Shown: piece by piece, positions 24,489 through 32,948 of the stretch
Layout of the letters: every line of letters starts with the position of its first letter
How positions within the stretch are numbered: position 1 is the first letter of the stretch
NCBI GenBank assembly: GCA_964496125.1
Contig: CAZBXE010000001.1
Span: 1 to 64,000 of the forward strand
DNA from: CAZBXE01 sp964496125
Lineage (GTDB): Bacteria > Chlamydiota > Chlamydiia > Chlamydiales > CAZBXE01
Length of the DNA: 64,000 nt
Direction: 5' to 3'
The notes under the pieces: generated by a model
Told to the model about the DNA's origin: nothing
The model's database searches: none
Seen by the model: the letters and a program-made list of their open reading frames with translations, nothing else
Program-made: the position numbers and the translations under genes

Positions 24489-26883
24489 AGTTGCTCCCAT
24501 TTGAGGTTTCGGATAGTGTTTCACTTGATAGCCCACTGATGTGCTTGTTTTTTTGACAAAGGCTGCACACCATTAGGGAGATGCTTCCTGCTTTCGTGGA
24601 AGGGATCTCTTTTGTTGTTACGGGGGTGTAGCGCCTGGATCCTTCCAGATGACCTTCATACGCCTCGAGTAAATATGGCACAAGATGCTTTTTCTGGGAT
24701 TGAAGTGGACTCCTTCTTTCGAGGATGTCCGCCACCGCTGTAAGACCAGCTTGGAGTTTCTCTGAAGGGATGAGCATAAAGCTTAGTAGATTTTCTAACA
24801 AGCTAACGCGCATTATTGCCTCTTGCTCCATCGCCTCCTCACAAAAGTTGATGATTGGCAAAACGCGATCCACCATGTCATCTTGATGTTTGGAGTCTCT
24901 TAATTTTTCTAGAAAACTCTTTACGATGGGCCACTCATTATTTTTCTCTATAAAATGTCCCATGAATTTTGGCAGCTCAAACTCGAGTTGTTTAGCGAGA
25001 TTTGACAAAATACTACTCTGTTCGGTATTGACGTTTGTTTTTCCTATGACTTGTTGAAGACACGATGGCCCTTGCAGTGTCTGCACGTATGCTTTCTTTT
25101 TCTTTGGTGAACTGTCTTGGTCTATATCAAAAGTTAAGGTTGACATTTGCTGAGGGGGAGGAGTGGTGTTTCCGCTTTCTTGGTCTTCCTCGCCCTCTTC
25201 TAGTTGCTCTGCTTTTCTTTTGCGATTATGGAGTTTTGAGTCAGTGTTACCGCTTTTATCTTGTAAACTCTTATTTGCCTGTTTTCCGCGAAGATTTGGA
25301 GGCAAGTTTGTAGTGCTGCCTTTGGCTTGTAGTTCTTGTTCTTGTTGTCTTTTGCTTCGGGTGTGTTGTGGGCGGCTCTCTAGTGTTAATGAAGTCGTCT
25401 CTGCCTGCATCTGGCTTAACTCTCGGTTGAAACCTATGTTTGAGATAGACTTTGCGTGCTCTGCGACCTTAAGATACTCATGACCCTGTTTTGTTATATC
25501 TAGCTCTCCTTTTAGGATCGCTTGCTTACGGAATTGGAACAGAAAAACTACATCCTCTGGTTCCAGGGCTTTTTGAAGCATAAAGTTCCAAAGCGAAAGG
25601 AGAAAGCCGCGTGTGTCCGATTCAATTTTTTTATCGATTCTAGCATTCACAAGTTCGTCAGGCAAACATCTTGCTATCGCTTGTGTCCACGCAAATTCAG
25701 AGTTACAAGGCACTTTAAGCTTTTTAGGCGCAAAAGCATAGAAAATTTTCGCGGTAGGGCTTAATTGTTGGAAATCCTGGTTTGTTTGGATGTTTTGTGG
25801 CAACCTCTCCAGTTTTAGATAGATTTCTACTGCGGTTCTTAAGGCAGGAGATGGCAGAATTTCTAGCAGTCGGGGCAGGAGTTTTGCTTTTTTTTCAAGC
25901 AGTGTTCCAGCTGGAAGGGCCCCGCGATCAAGTTGTTCAAAATAAAGAGTGTGAAAGCGAGAGGCAAGAGAGAAGAATTCTAGAACAAGTGCTGGGTTTA
26001 TCTCCTCTTCTATCGCGCTCTCGTATGCGTAGTTGTATGCAAGTTGAAGGTTTTCGCCTATTTTATAAAGATCTTGGATCGTCTTCTTTTGGATCTGGAT
26101 CCATTTAGCGCAGGCGCTCTTTTTTGGACTCTCAGGAGTATTGGTTTCGTAATGCCAGTAGCTCTCAATTCGCTGAGTGGTCGGCGCAATGTTTTTTTGT
26201 ACTTCGTTTACAAGTGAAATAAAAACTTGATCAGGTTTTTTTGAATAGGCCAGAAGGTTCTCTTGAAGCGCTCTCTTTGTGCTCTGTTTTTCTAAGAGGG
26301 GCACTATTTCCTGACTGGAAATTGGTGGATTTTTCTGAAACTGTTCGAAGTACGTAACAAGTTGCTTGCTTGTTAGGGACACGGGTAGGGAGAAGGTGGA
26401 ATCTAAAAATGCTGCTCCGTTGTTTTGGCTAAGAGCTTGCGCGAATTTTTGGGTCTCCTCTTCTAGCTCACGTAGCTCTTCTTGACTCAAATCTCTCTCT
26501 ATCGTGAAGCCAAAAAAGGAAGCATGGGCGGCGCTAAGCTCCTCATTCTCTAGTCCTTGAGAGATGAGATCCACGTTGAGTTGCAGCCTTGTTTCCATAT
26601 TGAATACCAAAGTAGCTGCTTGTCTGAGGCGTAGGGATTGGGTGTGGAGGAGCATGTCTTGGGTCATTGCGTGATTGATGCAATGTTCTCGTAAGGAGTT
26701 GGTTTGTGTTGCTTGAGTGCCTTGAGGGTACAAGTATGGCTTTAAAAAGGGAGGTGTTGTGTCCCAGCAGTGCTGGGCTGATGTGCTCCATCTGTGTTTG
26801 CCAGGGATTGCCTTTTCAGGCACTTCATTAAGCAAACAATGATGGCCTATTTGGGAACGACAAAGGATAATACAGTTTGTCAT
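24445..26883 (-). CDS. Large hypothetical protein with nuclear-localisation-like basic clusters
   Basis: An unrecognised 812-residue protein. Residues ~80-480 are mostly helical, without membrane segments. Residues ~490-600 are low complexity and hydrophilic, carrying RKRK at 554-557 in NRKRKAEQLEEGEED and PKKKK at 593-597, both of monopartite nuclear-localisation type. The C-terminal ~200 residues are helical again, with a late CSLCQKNKH (C-x2-C-x4-H). I set the start at 26883 (MTNCIILC); the frame is open to 26946 but those extra residues lack support. It has no obvious operon partner. Size, low-complexity linker and NLS-like motifs fit a host-targeted effector, which is inference. Confidence 0.6.
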   Translation of the reverse strand: MTNCIILCRSQIGHHCLLNEVPEKAIPGKHRWSTSAQHCWDTTPPFLKPYLYPQGTQATQTNSLREHCINHAMTQDMLLHTQSLRLRQAATLVFNMETRLQLNVDLISQGLENEELSAAHASFFGFTIERDLSQEELRELEEETQKFAQALSQNNGAAFLDSTFSLPVSLTSKQLVTYFEQFQKNPPISSQEIVPLLEKQSTKRALQENLLAYSKKPDQVFISLVNEVQKNIAPTTQRIESYWHYETNTPESPKKSACAKWIQIQKKTIQDLYKIGENLQLAYNYAYESAIEEEINPALVLEFFSLASRFHTLYFEQLDRGALPAGTLLEKKAKLLPRLLEILPSPALRTAVEIYLKLERLPQNIQTNQDFQQLSPTAKIFYAFAPKKLKVPCNSEFAWTQAIARCLPDELVNARIDKKIESDTRGFLLSLWNFMLQKALEPEDVVFLFQFRKQAILKGELDITKQGHEYLKVAEHAKSISNIGFNRELSQMQAETTSLTLESRPQHTRSKRQQEQELQAKGSTTNLPPNLRGKQANKSLQDKSGNTDSKLHNRKRKAEQLEEGEEDQESGNTTPPPQQMSTLTFDIDQDSSPKKKKAYVQTLQGPSCLQQVIGKTNVNTEQSSILSNLAKQLEFELPKFMGHFIEKNNEWPIVKSFLEKLRDSKHQDDMVDRVLPIINFCEEAMEQEAIMRVSLLENLLSFMLIPSEKLQAGLTAVADILERRSPLQSQKKHLVPYLLEAYEGHLEGSRRYTPVTTKEIPSTKAGSISLMVCSLCQKNKHISGLSSETLSETSNGSNSTKQAGGSMQDESD

Positions 26884-27000
26884 AATTCTAAATTCCAATT
26901 TTTTTTGATTTATGACATGGTAATATGAATTTAGCATTAAGTGCAACTGAAATTCATTTTTAAGCTGTGTGGATTTATGTGTTGATGAATCGCGCCCTTT

Positions 27001-27305
27001 CTAATCCTGGGGCAAAGCTTGCTGTTCGATATATTGTCTTATCACTGCAAGAGGTGCGCCTCCACAGGAACCTGCAAAATAGCTAGGCGATAAGAGGCGG
27101 CCTCCCCATAAAGCTCTTTGAATGCTTGGGTGTCTTTGTTTACGAATTAACCTCGAATTTCACAAGAGACGATTGAAAATCAGAACAAACGGCCTCAAAA
27201 ATGAATATTAGCTCACTAAGAATCTGTTTGTTGAACACCTGACGCCTGTACTTTGTGACAAAGACTTAAGTGAACGTGCATAAGAAATACACACGTTCTG
27301 CCCAT
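27001..27305 (-). pseudogene. tnpA: Decayed IS200/IS605 TnpA (Y1 transposase)
   Basis: Read on the minus strand, an ATG at 27305 opens MGRTCVFLMHVHL, then a one-base shift gives VFVTKYRRQVFNKQILSEL, and after a stop and a further frame change the C-terminal ALWGGRLLSPSYFAGSCGG and IRQYIEQQ end at a TAG at 27001. These are the characteristic N- and C-terminal TnpA segments. The central part with the HUH pair and catalytic Tyr is missing, so it cannot encode a working transposase. Confidence 0.8.
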
Positions 27306-27352
27306 TCTCAAATCAATTGACGATTTCATAGACCAAGGTCTATCATGAATGC

Positions 27353-28563
27353 ATAATAGTTCGGAAATCATTTCAGTACAGACTTCGTCTCACTAAAAAG
27401 CAGGGTAGGGTTCTCCAGGCATATCTGGATGAATGCAGGTGGCTTTACAACGAGATGCTGGAACAGAGAATATTGTCATATGAAGTTTTTGATGTTTCTC
27501 TGACTAAATATCAGCAACTTATGTTCCTGCCTTTGTTAAAAGAAGAGAGGCCCACCCTTGAACTTGTGCATTCCCAGGTTCTTCAAAACGTTGTGGATCG
27601 TCTCGATAAGGCTTTTCAGGCTTTTTTTCGCAGATGCAAGTCGGGTGATAAGCCGGGATTCCCTAGGTTTCGTGGTGTGCACAGATATAATAGCTTTTGC
27701 TTTCCTCAGAGCGGATTTTCACTAGCTGATGGTAGACTGAAGCTCTCAAAGGTTGGTAATCTTCGGCTTGTCAGCCATCGAGAAATAGAAGGGGAGATCA
27801 AGACGTGCACCTTACGTATACACAAATGAATTGGAAAGTTTGTTTCAGCCTGCGTCGGACAATCCCTCAATTTTTGCCCGTCTGCATCGCTCTGGTTTTT
27901 AACAGAGCTGCTTCGACGCCTCTAACGCTTGCAAAAATTGAGGGCGCCTCCTTGGCATATTACCAACTTTCCAATTCATTTGTGTATAAAAGAGCCTCGG
28001 GAGAATGGGATGTTTCATTTTCTTGCGAGGTGAACGTAGAACCCCTTCCTCCAAGGATGGAAGCGATCGGCATTGATGTTGGTCTGGAGAATTTTGCCAC
28101 CTTGTTTAACGAACAAAAGATTCCGAATCCCCGGTTTTTCAAGAAGGGAGAAAAAGTTCTTGCTAAGGCGCAGCGCAAGCTTGCAAAATTGGCCAAGGGA
28201 ACAAGAGAAAGGAGCAAACAAGGAAAGGCCGTGGCTAAGATTCATGAGAAAATCAACAATCAGAGAAAGGATTTTTGCCACAAGCAAGCCAGATAGGTTC
28301 GTATATTTGTATAGAAGACCTGGACATCAAAAAGATGATGGAAGGGACATGTTTTGCAAAAAGCATTGCAGACGTCAGTTGGAATCAGTTTCATCAGTCA
28401 GAGCTTCCTATGCAATCATCGGGAAGAGAAGAAGCTTTCAGAAAGGGAACGCTGTTGTTCTCGGTGTGTGTATAGAACTACAAGGGTTCACAATTCGGCG
28501 CAGATTGTTTTGGCCCGCGGACTAGCTGGTCTGGGGGTAACTCCTAGAAGCCCTCCCCTTTAG
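27353..28563 (+). pseudogene. tnpB: Decayed TnpB (IS605 OrfB, RuvC-like nuclease)
   Basis: The frame begins around IIVRKSFQYRLRLTKKQ, without a good start codon, and continues through CRWLYNEMLEQR, DKPGFPRFRG and EGEIKTCTLR. It is broken by a MITE-like insertion at 27819-27986, resumes with RASGEWDVSFSCEV and GIDVGLENFATLFN (first RuvC Asp), and stops after FCHKQAR near 28295. A shifted frame carries ICIEDLDIKKM (RuvC Glu) and SIADVSWNQF, and another shift gives CCSRC and the terminal VLARGLAGLGVTP. At least two frameshifts plus the insertion make it non-functional. TnpB proteins are RNA-guided nucleases ancestral to Cas12. Confidence 0.85.
27819..27986. mobile_element. MITE-like palindromic insertion inside tnpB
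   Basis: A 24-base perfect inverted repeat lies at 27817-27840 and 27965-27988 (TATACACAAATG... / ...CATTTGTGTATA). Inside it a second inverted pair, CCCTCAATTTTTGC and its complement, lies at 27864-27877 and 27931-27944. Removing 27819-27988 (170 bases) leaves one TA and rejoins the tnpB frame exactly as TLR-KRASGEWDVSF, which matches TnpB proteins. The element is therefore about 168 bases with a TA target duplication, the pattern of IS630/Tc1-mariner-type MITEs. No coding capacity. Confidence 0.75.
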
Positions 28564-28570
28564 GGGAGGG
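28551..28570 (+). repeat. IS605 right-end hairpin (3' omega-RNA-like stem)
   Basis: CCCTCCCC, loop TTTA, GGGGAGGG is a perfect 8-bp stem with flanking CTAGAAG before it and GGTAGTTAC after it. This is the typical subterminal hairpin of IS200/IS605 right ends, which in active elements forms the 3' part of the TnpB guide (omega) RNA. Confidence 0.7.
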
Positions 28571-28575
28571 GGTAG

Positions 28576-29586
28576 TTACGTGTTGATACAGTCGATTAGT
28601 TGTCGTAGTTTTCCGTTTTTTTTGCGGGTGTGTTGGAAAACAAGACGGGGTAGCTCCTTGTGGTCCTCTTCCTCGAGAAACGCCCCCCGCTGCTCAAACT
28701 TTCCGTCGATGGCTAGGTCACCAAATCGATCCTCAATGTGGAGGAGCTTTTTAGGGGTGAGGGGTTCTTTTAGTCGTATGACAAGAGATTGCTTTACATA
28801 CCTATAGGAGTGAAATCTATGATAAAATTTGAGAATATGAGCAACAGCGTCTTCTAGACCTTTTGCTTTGTAGTAGAAGCTCTGATCCTCTGGATTGATT
28901 TTCCCTGTCTCTAACATGTCTTCTCTCACAAACTTTTCCCACCTCTTCCAGTATTTCCCTCCCTGTGATTCCATAAGGACTATGGGGATGATGAGGGTTT
29001 TACCTGTCTGCACGAGGGTAAGAAATTCAAAAAGCTCATCTTGGGTACCAAAACCTCCCGGGAAGACTCCAATTGCCTTGGCATAGCTTAAAAAGATCAG
29101 CTTTCGTGTGAAGAAATAGCGGAAATTGATGAGTTTAGGATCGCCGGCAATGAATGTGTTAACCGATTCTTCAAAGGGAAGGCGGATGGCAAGGCCAAAC
29201 CTTGTGTGCTGCTCTCCTCCTTCATGACCAGCTTTCATAATCCCTTCTGCACCTCCTGTGATCGTCATCCAGCCATGATCAGTCATTGCTCGACTGAATC
29301 CTTTTGCAAGTTGGTAATCGGCTTCTGTTTCTTTGGTCCGTGCTGATCCAAACATCGCCACACAGCGTGCTTCTGGATATTTGTTAAAGATGTTGTAGGC
29401 ATAACGAAGCTCCCGGATAGCATGGTTGATGAGCTTGAGTTGTCCCAATCCGTGACCATCTTCAAGCAGCTTGCAGCAGCTTTCGATCATTTCTGCTACA
29501 AGAACAGAGGAGAACGAGGTCGGGTCTTTGGTGTGAGTCTTGATAAGTTCGAAGGTGAGGGGGTCCATTGTCATGCTTATGTACAT
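28576..29586 (-). CDS. LOG-family (lysine decarboxylase-like) Rossmann protein
   Basis: A 336-residue protein with the LOG/TIGR00730-type nucleotide-binding domain: VAMFGSARTKETEADYQLAKG, MTITGGAEGIMKAGHEGG, and the signature GVFPGGFGTQDELFE (PGGxGTxxE). LOG proteins hydrolyse nucleoside monophosphates (cytokinin riboside phosphates in plants; AMP/pyrimidine nucleotides in bacteria). An additional N-terminal helix region and a ~90-residue C-terminal tail are longer than in plant LOGs. Start choice is uncertain: ATGs at 29586 and 29574 and a TTG at 29610 are all in frame. The stop codon abuts the IS605 right end; the terminus IDCINT seems intact. Confidence 0.85.
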   Translation of the reverse strand: MYISMTMDPLTFELIKTHTKDPTSFSSVLVAEMIESCCKLLEDGHGLGQLKLINHAIRELRYAYNIFNKYPEARCVAMFGSARTKETEADYQLAKGFSRAMTDHGWMTITGGAEGIMKAGHEGGEQHTRFGLAIRLPFEESVNTFIAGDPKLINFRYFFTRKLIFLSYAKAIGVFPGGFGTQDELFEFLTLVQTGKTLIIPIVLMESQGGKYWKRWEKFVREDMLETGKINPEDQSFYYKAKGLEDAVAHILKFYHRFHSYRYVKQSLVIRLKEPLTPKKLLHIEDRFGDLAIDGKFEQRGAFLEEEDHKELPRLVFQHTRKKNGKLRQLIDCINT

Positions 29587-29653
29587 ATCACGAATTGCTC
29601 TTATTTTCAAAAGCAGGGGTAAGTTGCTTATCGTAGGTAAGTTGGACTCTTCC

Positions 29654-29682
29654 TTGACAGATCGTTTTTTCTGAAGTAATCT
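29654..29682 (+). promoter_or_regulatory. Promoter for the FKBP gene
   Basis: A perfect -35 TTGACA at 29654-29659, a 17-base spacer, and a weak -10 TAATCT at 29677-29682. The predicted start lies about 30 bases before the ATG. Confidence 0.45.
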
Positions 29683-29720
29683 AGAGATAAAGCATAGGGT
29701 TGCTGCAAAGGAGGGTTCCT

Positions 29721-30152
29721 ATGGTGAAAAAGGCTAAGAAAGGAGACCGAGTTAAGGTTCATTATACTGGTACATTTGAAGATGGAAAGGTCTTTGACAC
29801 CTCTACAGAGAGGGAGCCTCTCAATTTTATTATTGGCGATGGAACAGTGGTGAAGCCTATTGAAGATACGGTTACGGGGATGCATGCTCACGAGAAGAAG
29901 TCCGTGAAGGTGACTCCAGCAGATGCATACGGCACATATAGGAAAGAGCTTATCGTGATGGTGGACCGAGACAAGTTTCCTCCTGGCCTTGATCTGAAGG
30001 TGGGACAACAGTTGCAGGTGCCGCAGCCGAACAACAAGTCTGCGATCATCACAGTCCTCGAAATTACTGACAAAGGTGTTAAGATTGATGCAAATCACCC
30101 TCTGGCTGGTAAGAATTTGACTTTCGAAGTTGAGCTGCTCGAAATTGTCTAG
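29721..30152 (+). CDS. FKBP-type peptidyl-prolyl isomerase, SlyD-like
   Basis: A 143-residue cytoplasmic prolyl isomerase and probable folding helper. The FKBP core DRVKVHYTGTFEDGKVFDTS is followed by PLNFIIGDGTVVKPIEDTVTGM, then an insert-in-flap region (VTPADAYGTY... VMVDRDKFPPGL), then the FKBP closing strand DANHPLAGKNLTFEVELLEI. The inserted domain places it with SlyD, but the C-terminal metal-binding His/Cys tail of E. coli SlyD is absent. No signal peptide. AAGGAGG lies 6 bases before the ATG at 29721; the in-frame upstream start at 29700 is weaker. Confidence 0.9.
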   Translation: MVKKAKKGDRVKVHYTGTFEDGKVFDTSTEREPLNFIIGDGTVVKPIEDTVTGMHAHEKKSVKVTPADAYGTYRKELIVMVDRDKFPPGLDLKVGQQLQVPQPNNKSAIITVLEITDKGVKIDANHPLAGKNLTFEVELLEIV

Positions 30153-30194
30153 CATTCAAGACTTGGATATGGCAAAATGCCCTCTTTTCGGTCT

Positions 30195-30279
30195 GGAAGA
30201 GTGGCAGAGTGGCCGAATGCACCTGTCTCGAAAACAGGAGTAGGGAAACCTACCGCAGGTTCGAATCCTGCCTCTTCCG
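30195..30279 (+). tRNA. tRNA-Ser (anticodon CGA)
   Basis: Acceptor stem GGAAGAG (30195-30201) pairs with CTCTTCC (30272-30278), followed by discriminator G. The anticodon stem CCTGT/ACAGG encloses the loop CTCGAAA, giving anticodon CGA. A long variable arm (GTAGGG...CCTAC) is class II, as in serine tRNAs. T arm GCAGGTTCGAATCCTGC. CCA is not encoded. Confidence 0.93.
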
Positions 30280-30397
30280 ACGTCTTTCTATAATCTTTTA
30301 TACATATCGTGAATGAAGGTTGGTTTCGTGCCTGCTTTTTCACGTAACGTCTTGTTTTAACGTTGAATAGATGTGGAATTATCAGTCGAAAAAGATG

Positions 30398-30482
30398 CGG
30401 AAGAGGTAGGATTCGGTCCCACGGACCCTTTCAGGCCTTCTGTTTTCAAGACAGACGCAATCGGCCACTCTGCCACTCTTCC
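30398..30482 (-). tRNA. tRNA-Ser (anticodon TGA)
   Basis: On the minus strand, acceptor GGAAGAG (30476-30482) pairs with CTCTTCC (30399-30405). The first 22 bases are nearly the same as in the other serine tRNA. The anticodon loop CTTGAAA gives TGA. The T loop has GGGACCGAATCCTACC, slightly atypical, with a long variable arm. It converges on the tRNA-Ser(CGA), with a gap of about 118 bases that contains no gene. Confidence 0.9.
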
Positions 30483-30554
30483 AGATACAAAAAGGCTATC
30501 TTATCTTATCTTTAAAAGCTACAAAATTCAGAGTAAGGATGTTATAAAAAATTT

Positions 30555-30584
30555 TTGATTTAAATTTTCAGCGCATGGGATAAT
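30555..30584 (+). promoter_or_regulatory. Promoter for the large hypothetical gene at 30616
   Basis: TTGATT at 30555-30560, an 18-base spacer, and GATAAT at 30579-30584 preceded by TGG. The start would be near 30591, some 25 bases before the ATG. Confidence 0.45.
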
Positions 30585-30615
30585 AAACCTAGGAGTTCTA
30601 TGAGAGGGGGCGCAA

Positions 30616-32823
30616 ATGGGAAGACCAAAAAGAGATGAGTCTCACTTAAGCGTAGTGGACGCTGTGGAAACCCTTTCTAGTATCGCTGACCTCCCTGCTG
30701 ATTTCCACGAAGATGAGGATGTAGAAGCAGAGAAAGAAAGAGAGATTTACATCGACGGAGAGAGGATCGTCTATGAAAGATTTGTATGGATCCAAGAAGA
30801 GGATCGCGAGAAAGCAGTAAAAGTTATCCGCGAGTCCTTTCGAGTCATTCTTGATTATCTAAAAAGGGTATACAAGAATCGAGTTCTGCATGCCCCTCAT
30901 GATCAGACGGTAGAAGGGATTAAAACGATCATGGTGCTTGTTGGGGAAGCGGCCAAAAAACTTGATAAGTATACCGATCTGTTTAAGGCCGCTCACATAG
31001 GGAGCGCAACAGAGCTCGAAGAATATAAGCAGCTTCAAGATTTTTATCAGAAGAAAATCGACAAAAAAATTGACACAAGTCTTCTTGGTAAATGGCTACT
31101 CGGGCTTACTGAATCGGCATTTCAGATGGAATCAGATTTTGTTTTCCAAGGAAAGACAGAAGAGGGCACAAGGCATGTGTTTATTGACCTAGAAGGGGTA
31201 AAGGCGGATAGCGACTATGAGCTCATGCTGTTAAGAAAAGAAGATGGCTCGCGTTTTTACAATACAAGGCTTCTTCGAAACTTAAAGCTTGTGTGTGGGT
31301 TTGGAAAGTCAAATGGAGATGAGACGGAAAGAACCTCTCCTCTAGATGTGAATGAATGGCAAAATGTCAGGGTGCATCTAAGCGCAAAAAAAATGCTGCA
31401 AATTCTAGGATCGCACCTGACCGAGTTTTTCTCGCTTACTTCTAAACATTCAAGAAGAGAGCTGGGTGATCTTTTACAAAGGACTCTCATTGCACTCATG
31501 ATGGCGGCAAATCCGCACAACCTTTCTAAAAATCAACCTAAAAAAAGCTGTATGGACTATTTCAAGGATTTTCTTAGGTTCTTGAGAGATGCACTCCATT
31601 CCAGGGATTACCAGAGGCTTTTACTTTATCCTCCTGCACGCAATAAAGACCTATCTTTTTGCTTTGTGAATCTTACCCATGCCCTTTGCAAGGCGTTTTT
31701 TCTCTATGGTGTTGGGGACCATGCGCTTACAGAGGATTTAGAAAAACTTCTCCTGACCAGTAAAAAAGCGGGGAGGGGGTCAACATTCACTGAAGATCTT
31801 TTGATTGATTATGCAGCTCTTGAGTCCCTACTCAAGCCACACAAACAAGGTCCGCTTGTTAAGATTTTGGATTTGATTGAAGAACAAGCTTATCAGCGTT
31901 TTGATCCGATCGAGCAAGGATCTTATCCTTGTAATGCTTTTGATCTCTTTATTTGTAATAAGAAGATCTTTTATGTCAGAGCTCCCTGTCCTACGTTCCA
32001 AGACTTTATTCACAGAGCAGCTATTGTGGATGAGTTTAAAGGGTTTTTGCGTTCGATCAAAGATACGATTAAGGATGGGTTGCACATTGTCTTCAACTTG
32101 CAGGATAGAACCTCTTGGAAGGAGCATACACGAGCCTCTTGTCTCGAAGCATTGCAGGGACAACCAGAGTTTGAGGAGAATTTGCAAGTTGTAACGCTGT
32201 CTGTGGACACAGATTTCTATACGCAATCGGGCCCCTACGAAGATATTTCACGTGCCGACTATTTTAAGGATCAGCTTCGGGAACATGTGGAAGGTATAGG
32301 GTCTGGGTATTTATTCCCTGAAAAACTACACAAGAAACTCTTTCCCCAAGTTTCGAAGAAGATGATCGAGGCTATCCACACGCTCTTCTTTGGTTCCAGA
32401 AACGTTTTAGCAAGGAAAGATAGGGTTGCTTTCTTAGAGATTTTCACTTTGTTTATGGAGCTAAAAATTCTGGAAATGGAGTCTCCAACCTCTTTTAGCA
32501 TCTCTTGTAAAGATGGTCTTGATTTAAGTTCATCCCATGCAGCTTTATTTTATTTGTTTGTGAATCTCATGCAAGGAGGTTTGCTTGGACAAGAGGATCG
32601 TCGCTATGTTGACTTTCTTCTCTACATGCCTGCTCTTTTGAGTCGGGAGCGCGTGCTTCTGAAGGAGCGTTTTAGACGCTTTTCTGACACACTCGCCATT
32701 TTAGAGAGCGCAGTTGACGCTGTTGGTTTTCCTGAGTTCCAAAAGAGGCTCTTTCAAACTTTTGATACGGTGTTTAAACGTAAAACGCTTGAAACAATCT
32801 CTTGTGCACGCCCCAAACTGTGA
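30616..32823 (+). CDS. Large hypothetical protein
   Basis: I do not recognise this 735-residue protein. GAGGGGG lies about 6 bases before the ATG, and a plausible promoter lies just upstream, so it is probably monocistronic. It is soluble and mostly helical throughout: an acidic N terminus (residues 35-55), then long alternating helices, with no repeats, signal peptide or membrane segments. Its length and lack of recognisable motifs resemble lineage-specific chlamydial proteins of unknown role. It lies between the tRNA-Ser pair and the duplicated kinase-like genes. Confidence 0.65.
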   Translation: MGRPKRDESHLSVVDAVETLSSIADLPADFHEDEDVEAEKEREIYIDGERIVYERFVWIQEEDREKAVKVIRESFRVILDYLKRVYKNRVLHAPHDQTVEGIKTIMVLVGEAAKKLDKYTDLFKAAHIGSATELEEYKQLQDFYQKKIDKKIDTSLLGKWLLGLTESAFQMESDFVFQGKTEEGTRHVFIDLEGVKADSDYELMLLRKEDGSRFYNTRLLRNLKLVCGFGKSNGDETERTSPLDVNEWQNVRVHLSAKKMLQILGSHLTEFFSLTSKHSRRELGDLLQRTLIALMMAANPHNLSKNQPKKSCMDYFKDFLRFLRDALHSRDYQRLLLYPPARNKDLSFCFVNLTHALCKAFFLYGVGDHALTEDLEKLLLTSKKAGRGSTFTEDLLIDYAALESLLKPHKQGPLVKILDLIEEQAYQRFDPIEQGSYPCNAFDLFICNKKIFYVRAPCPTFQDFIHRAAIVDEFKGFLRSIKDTIKDGLHIVFNLQDRTSWKEHTRASCLEALQGQPEFEENLQVVTLSVDTDFYTQSGPYEDISRADYFKDQLREHVEGIGSGYLFPEKLHKKLFPQVSKKMIEAIHTLFFGSRNVLARKDRVAFLEIFTLFMELKILEMESPTSFSISCKDGLDLSSSHAALFYLFVNLMQGGLLGQEDRRYVDFLLYMPALLSRERVLLKERFRRFSDTLAILESAVDAVGFPEFQKRLFQTFDTVFKRKTLETISCARPKL

Positions 32824-32881
32824 GTCATCATTTCTCTTAGTGTGGTATGCAAACGAGGGAGTTTGAATAGTTGAAATAAAG

Positions 32882-32911
32882 TTCAATTTAATTGTGATTT
32901 AATGTTATAAT
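32882..32911 (+). promoter_or_regulatory. Promoter for kinase-like gene A
   Basis: TTCAAT at 32882-32887, an 18-base spacer, and a perfect TATAAT at 32906-32911 with an extended TGT immediately before it. Confidence 0.5.
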
Positions 32912-32948
32912 CCTTTATTGTTGCATTAATTAACAACTTTGGTTTTTT

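Larger units (their letters stand above)
27001..28575. mobile_element. IS200/IS605-family element remnant
   Basis: A divergent tnpA (minus) and tnpB (plus) pair, followed by the right-end hairpin at 28551-28570, has the layout of an IS605-type element. Both genes are disrupted by frame changes and stops. The right end lies directly against the stop codon of the LOG-family gene at 28576, next to GTTAC. The left boundary could not be defined; it should lie between 26884 and 27001. Confidence 0.75.

Noticed and set aside
29628..30155. 175-residue minus-strand open frame across the FKBP gene
   Set aside because: It is antisense to a clear SlyD-like FKBP with a strong ribosome binding site; Cys/His/Leu-rich composition typical of a shadow frame.
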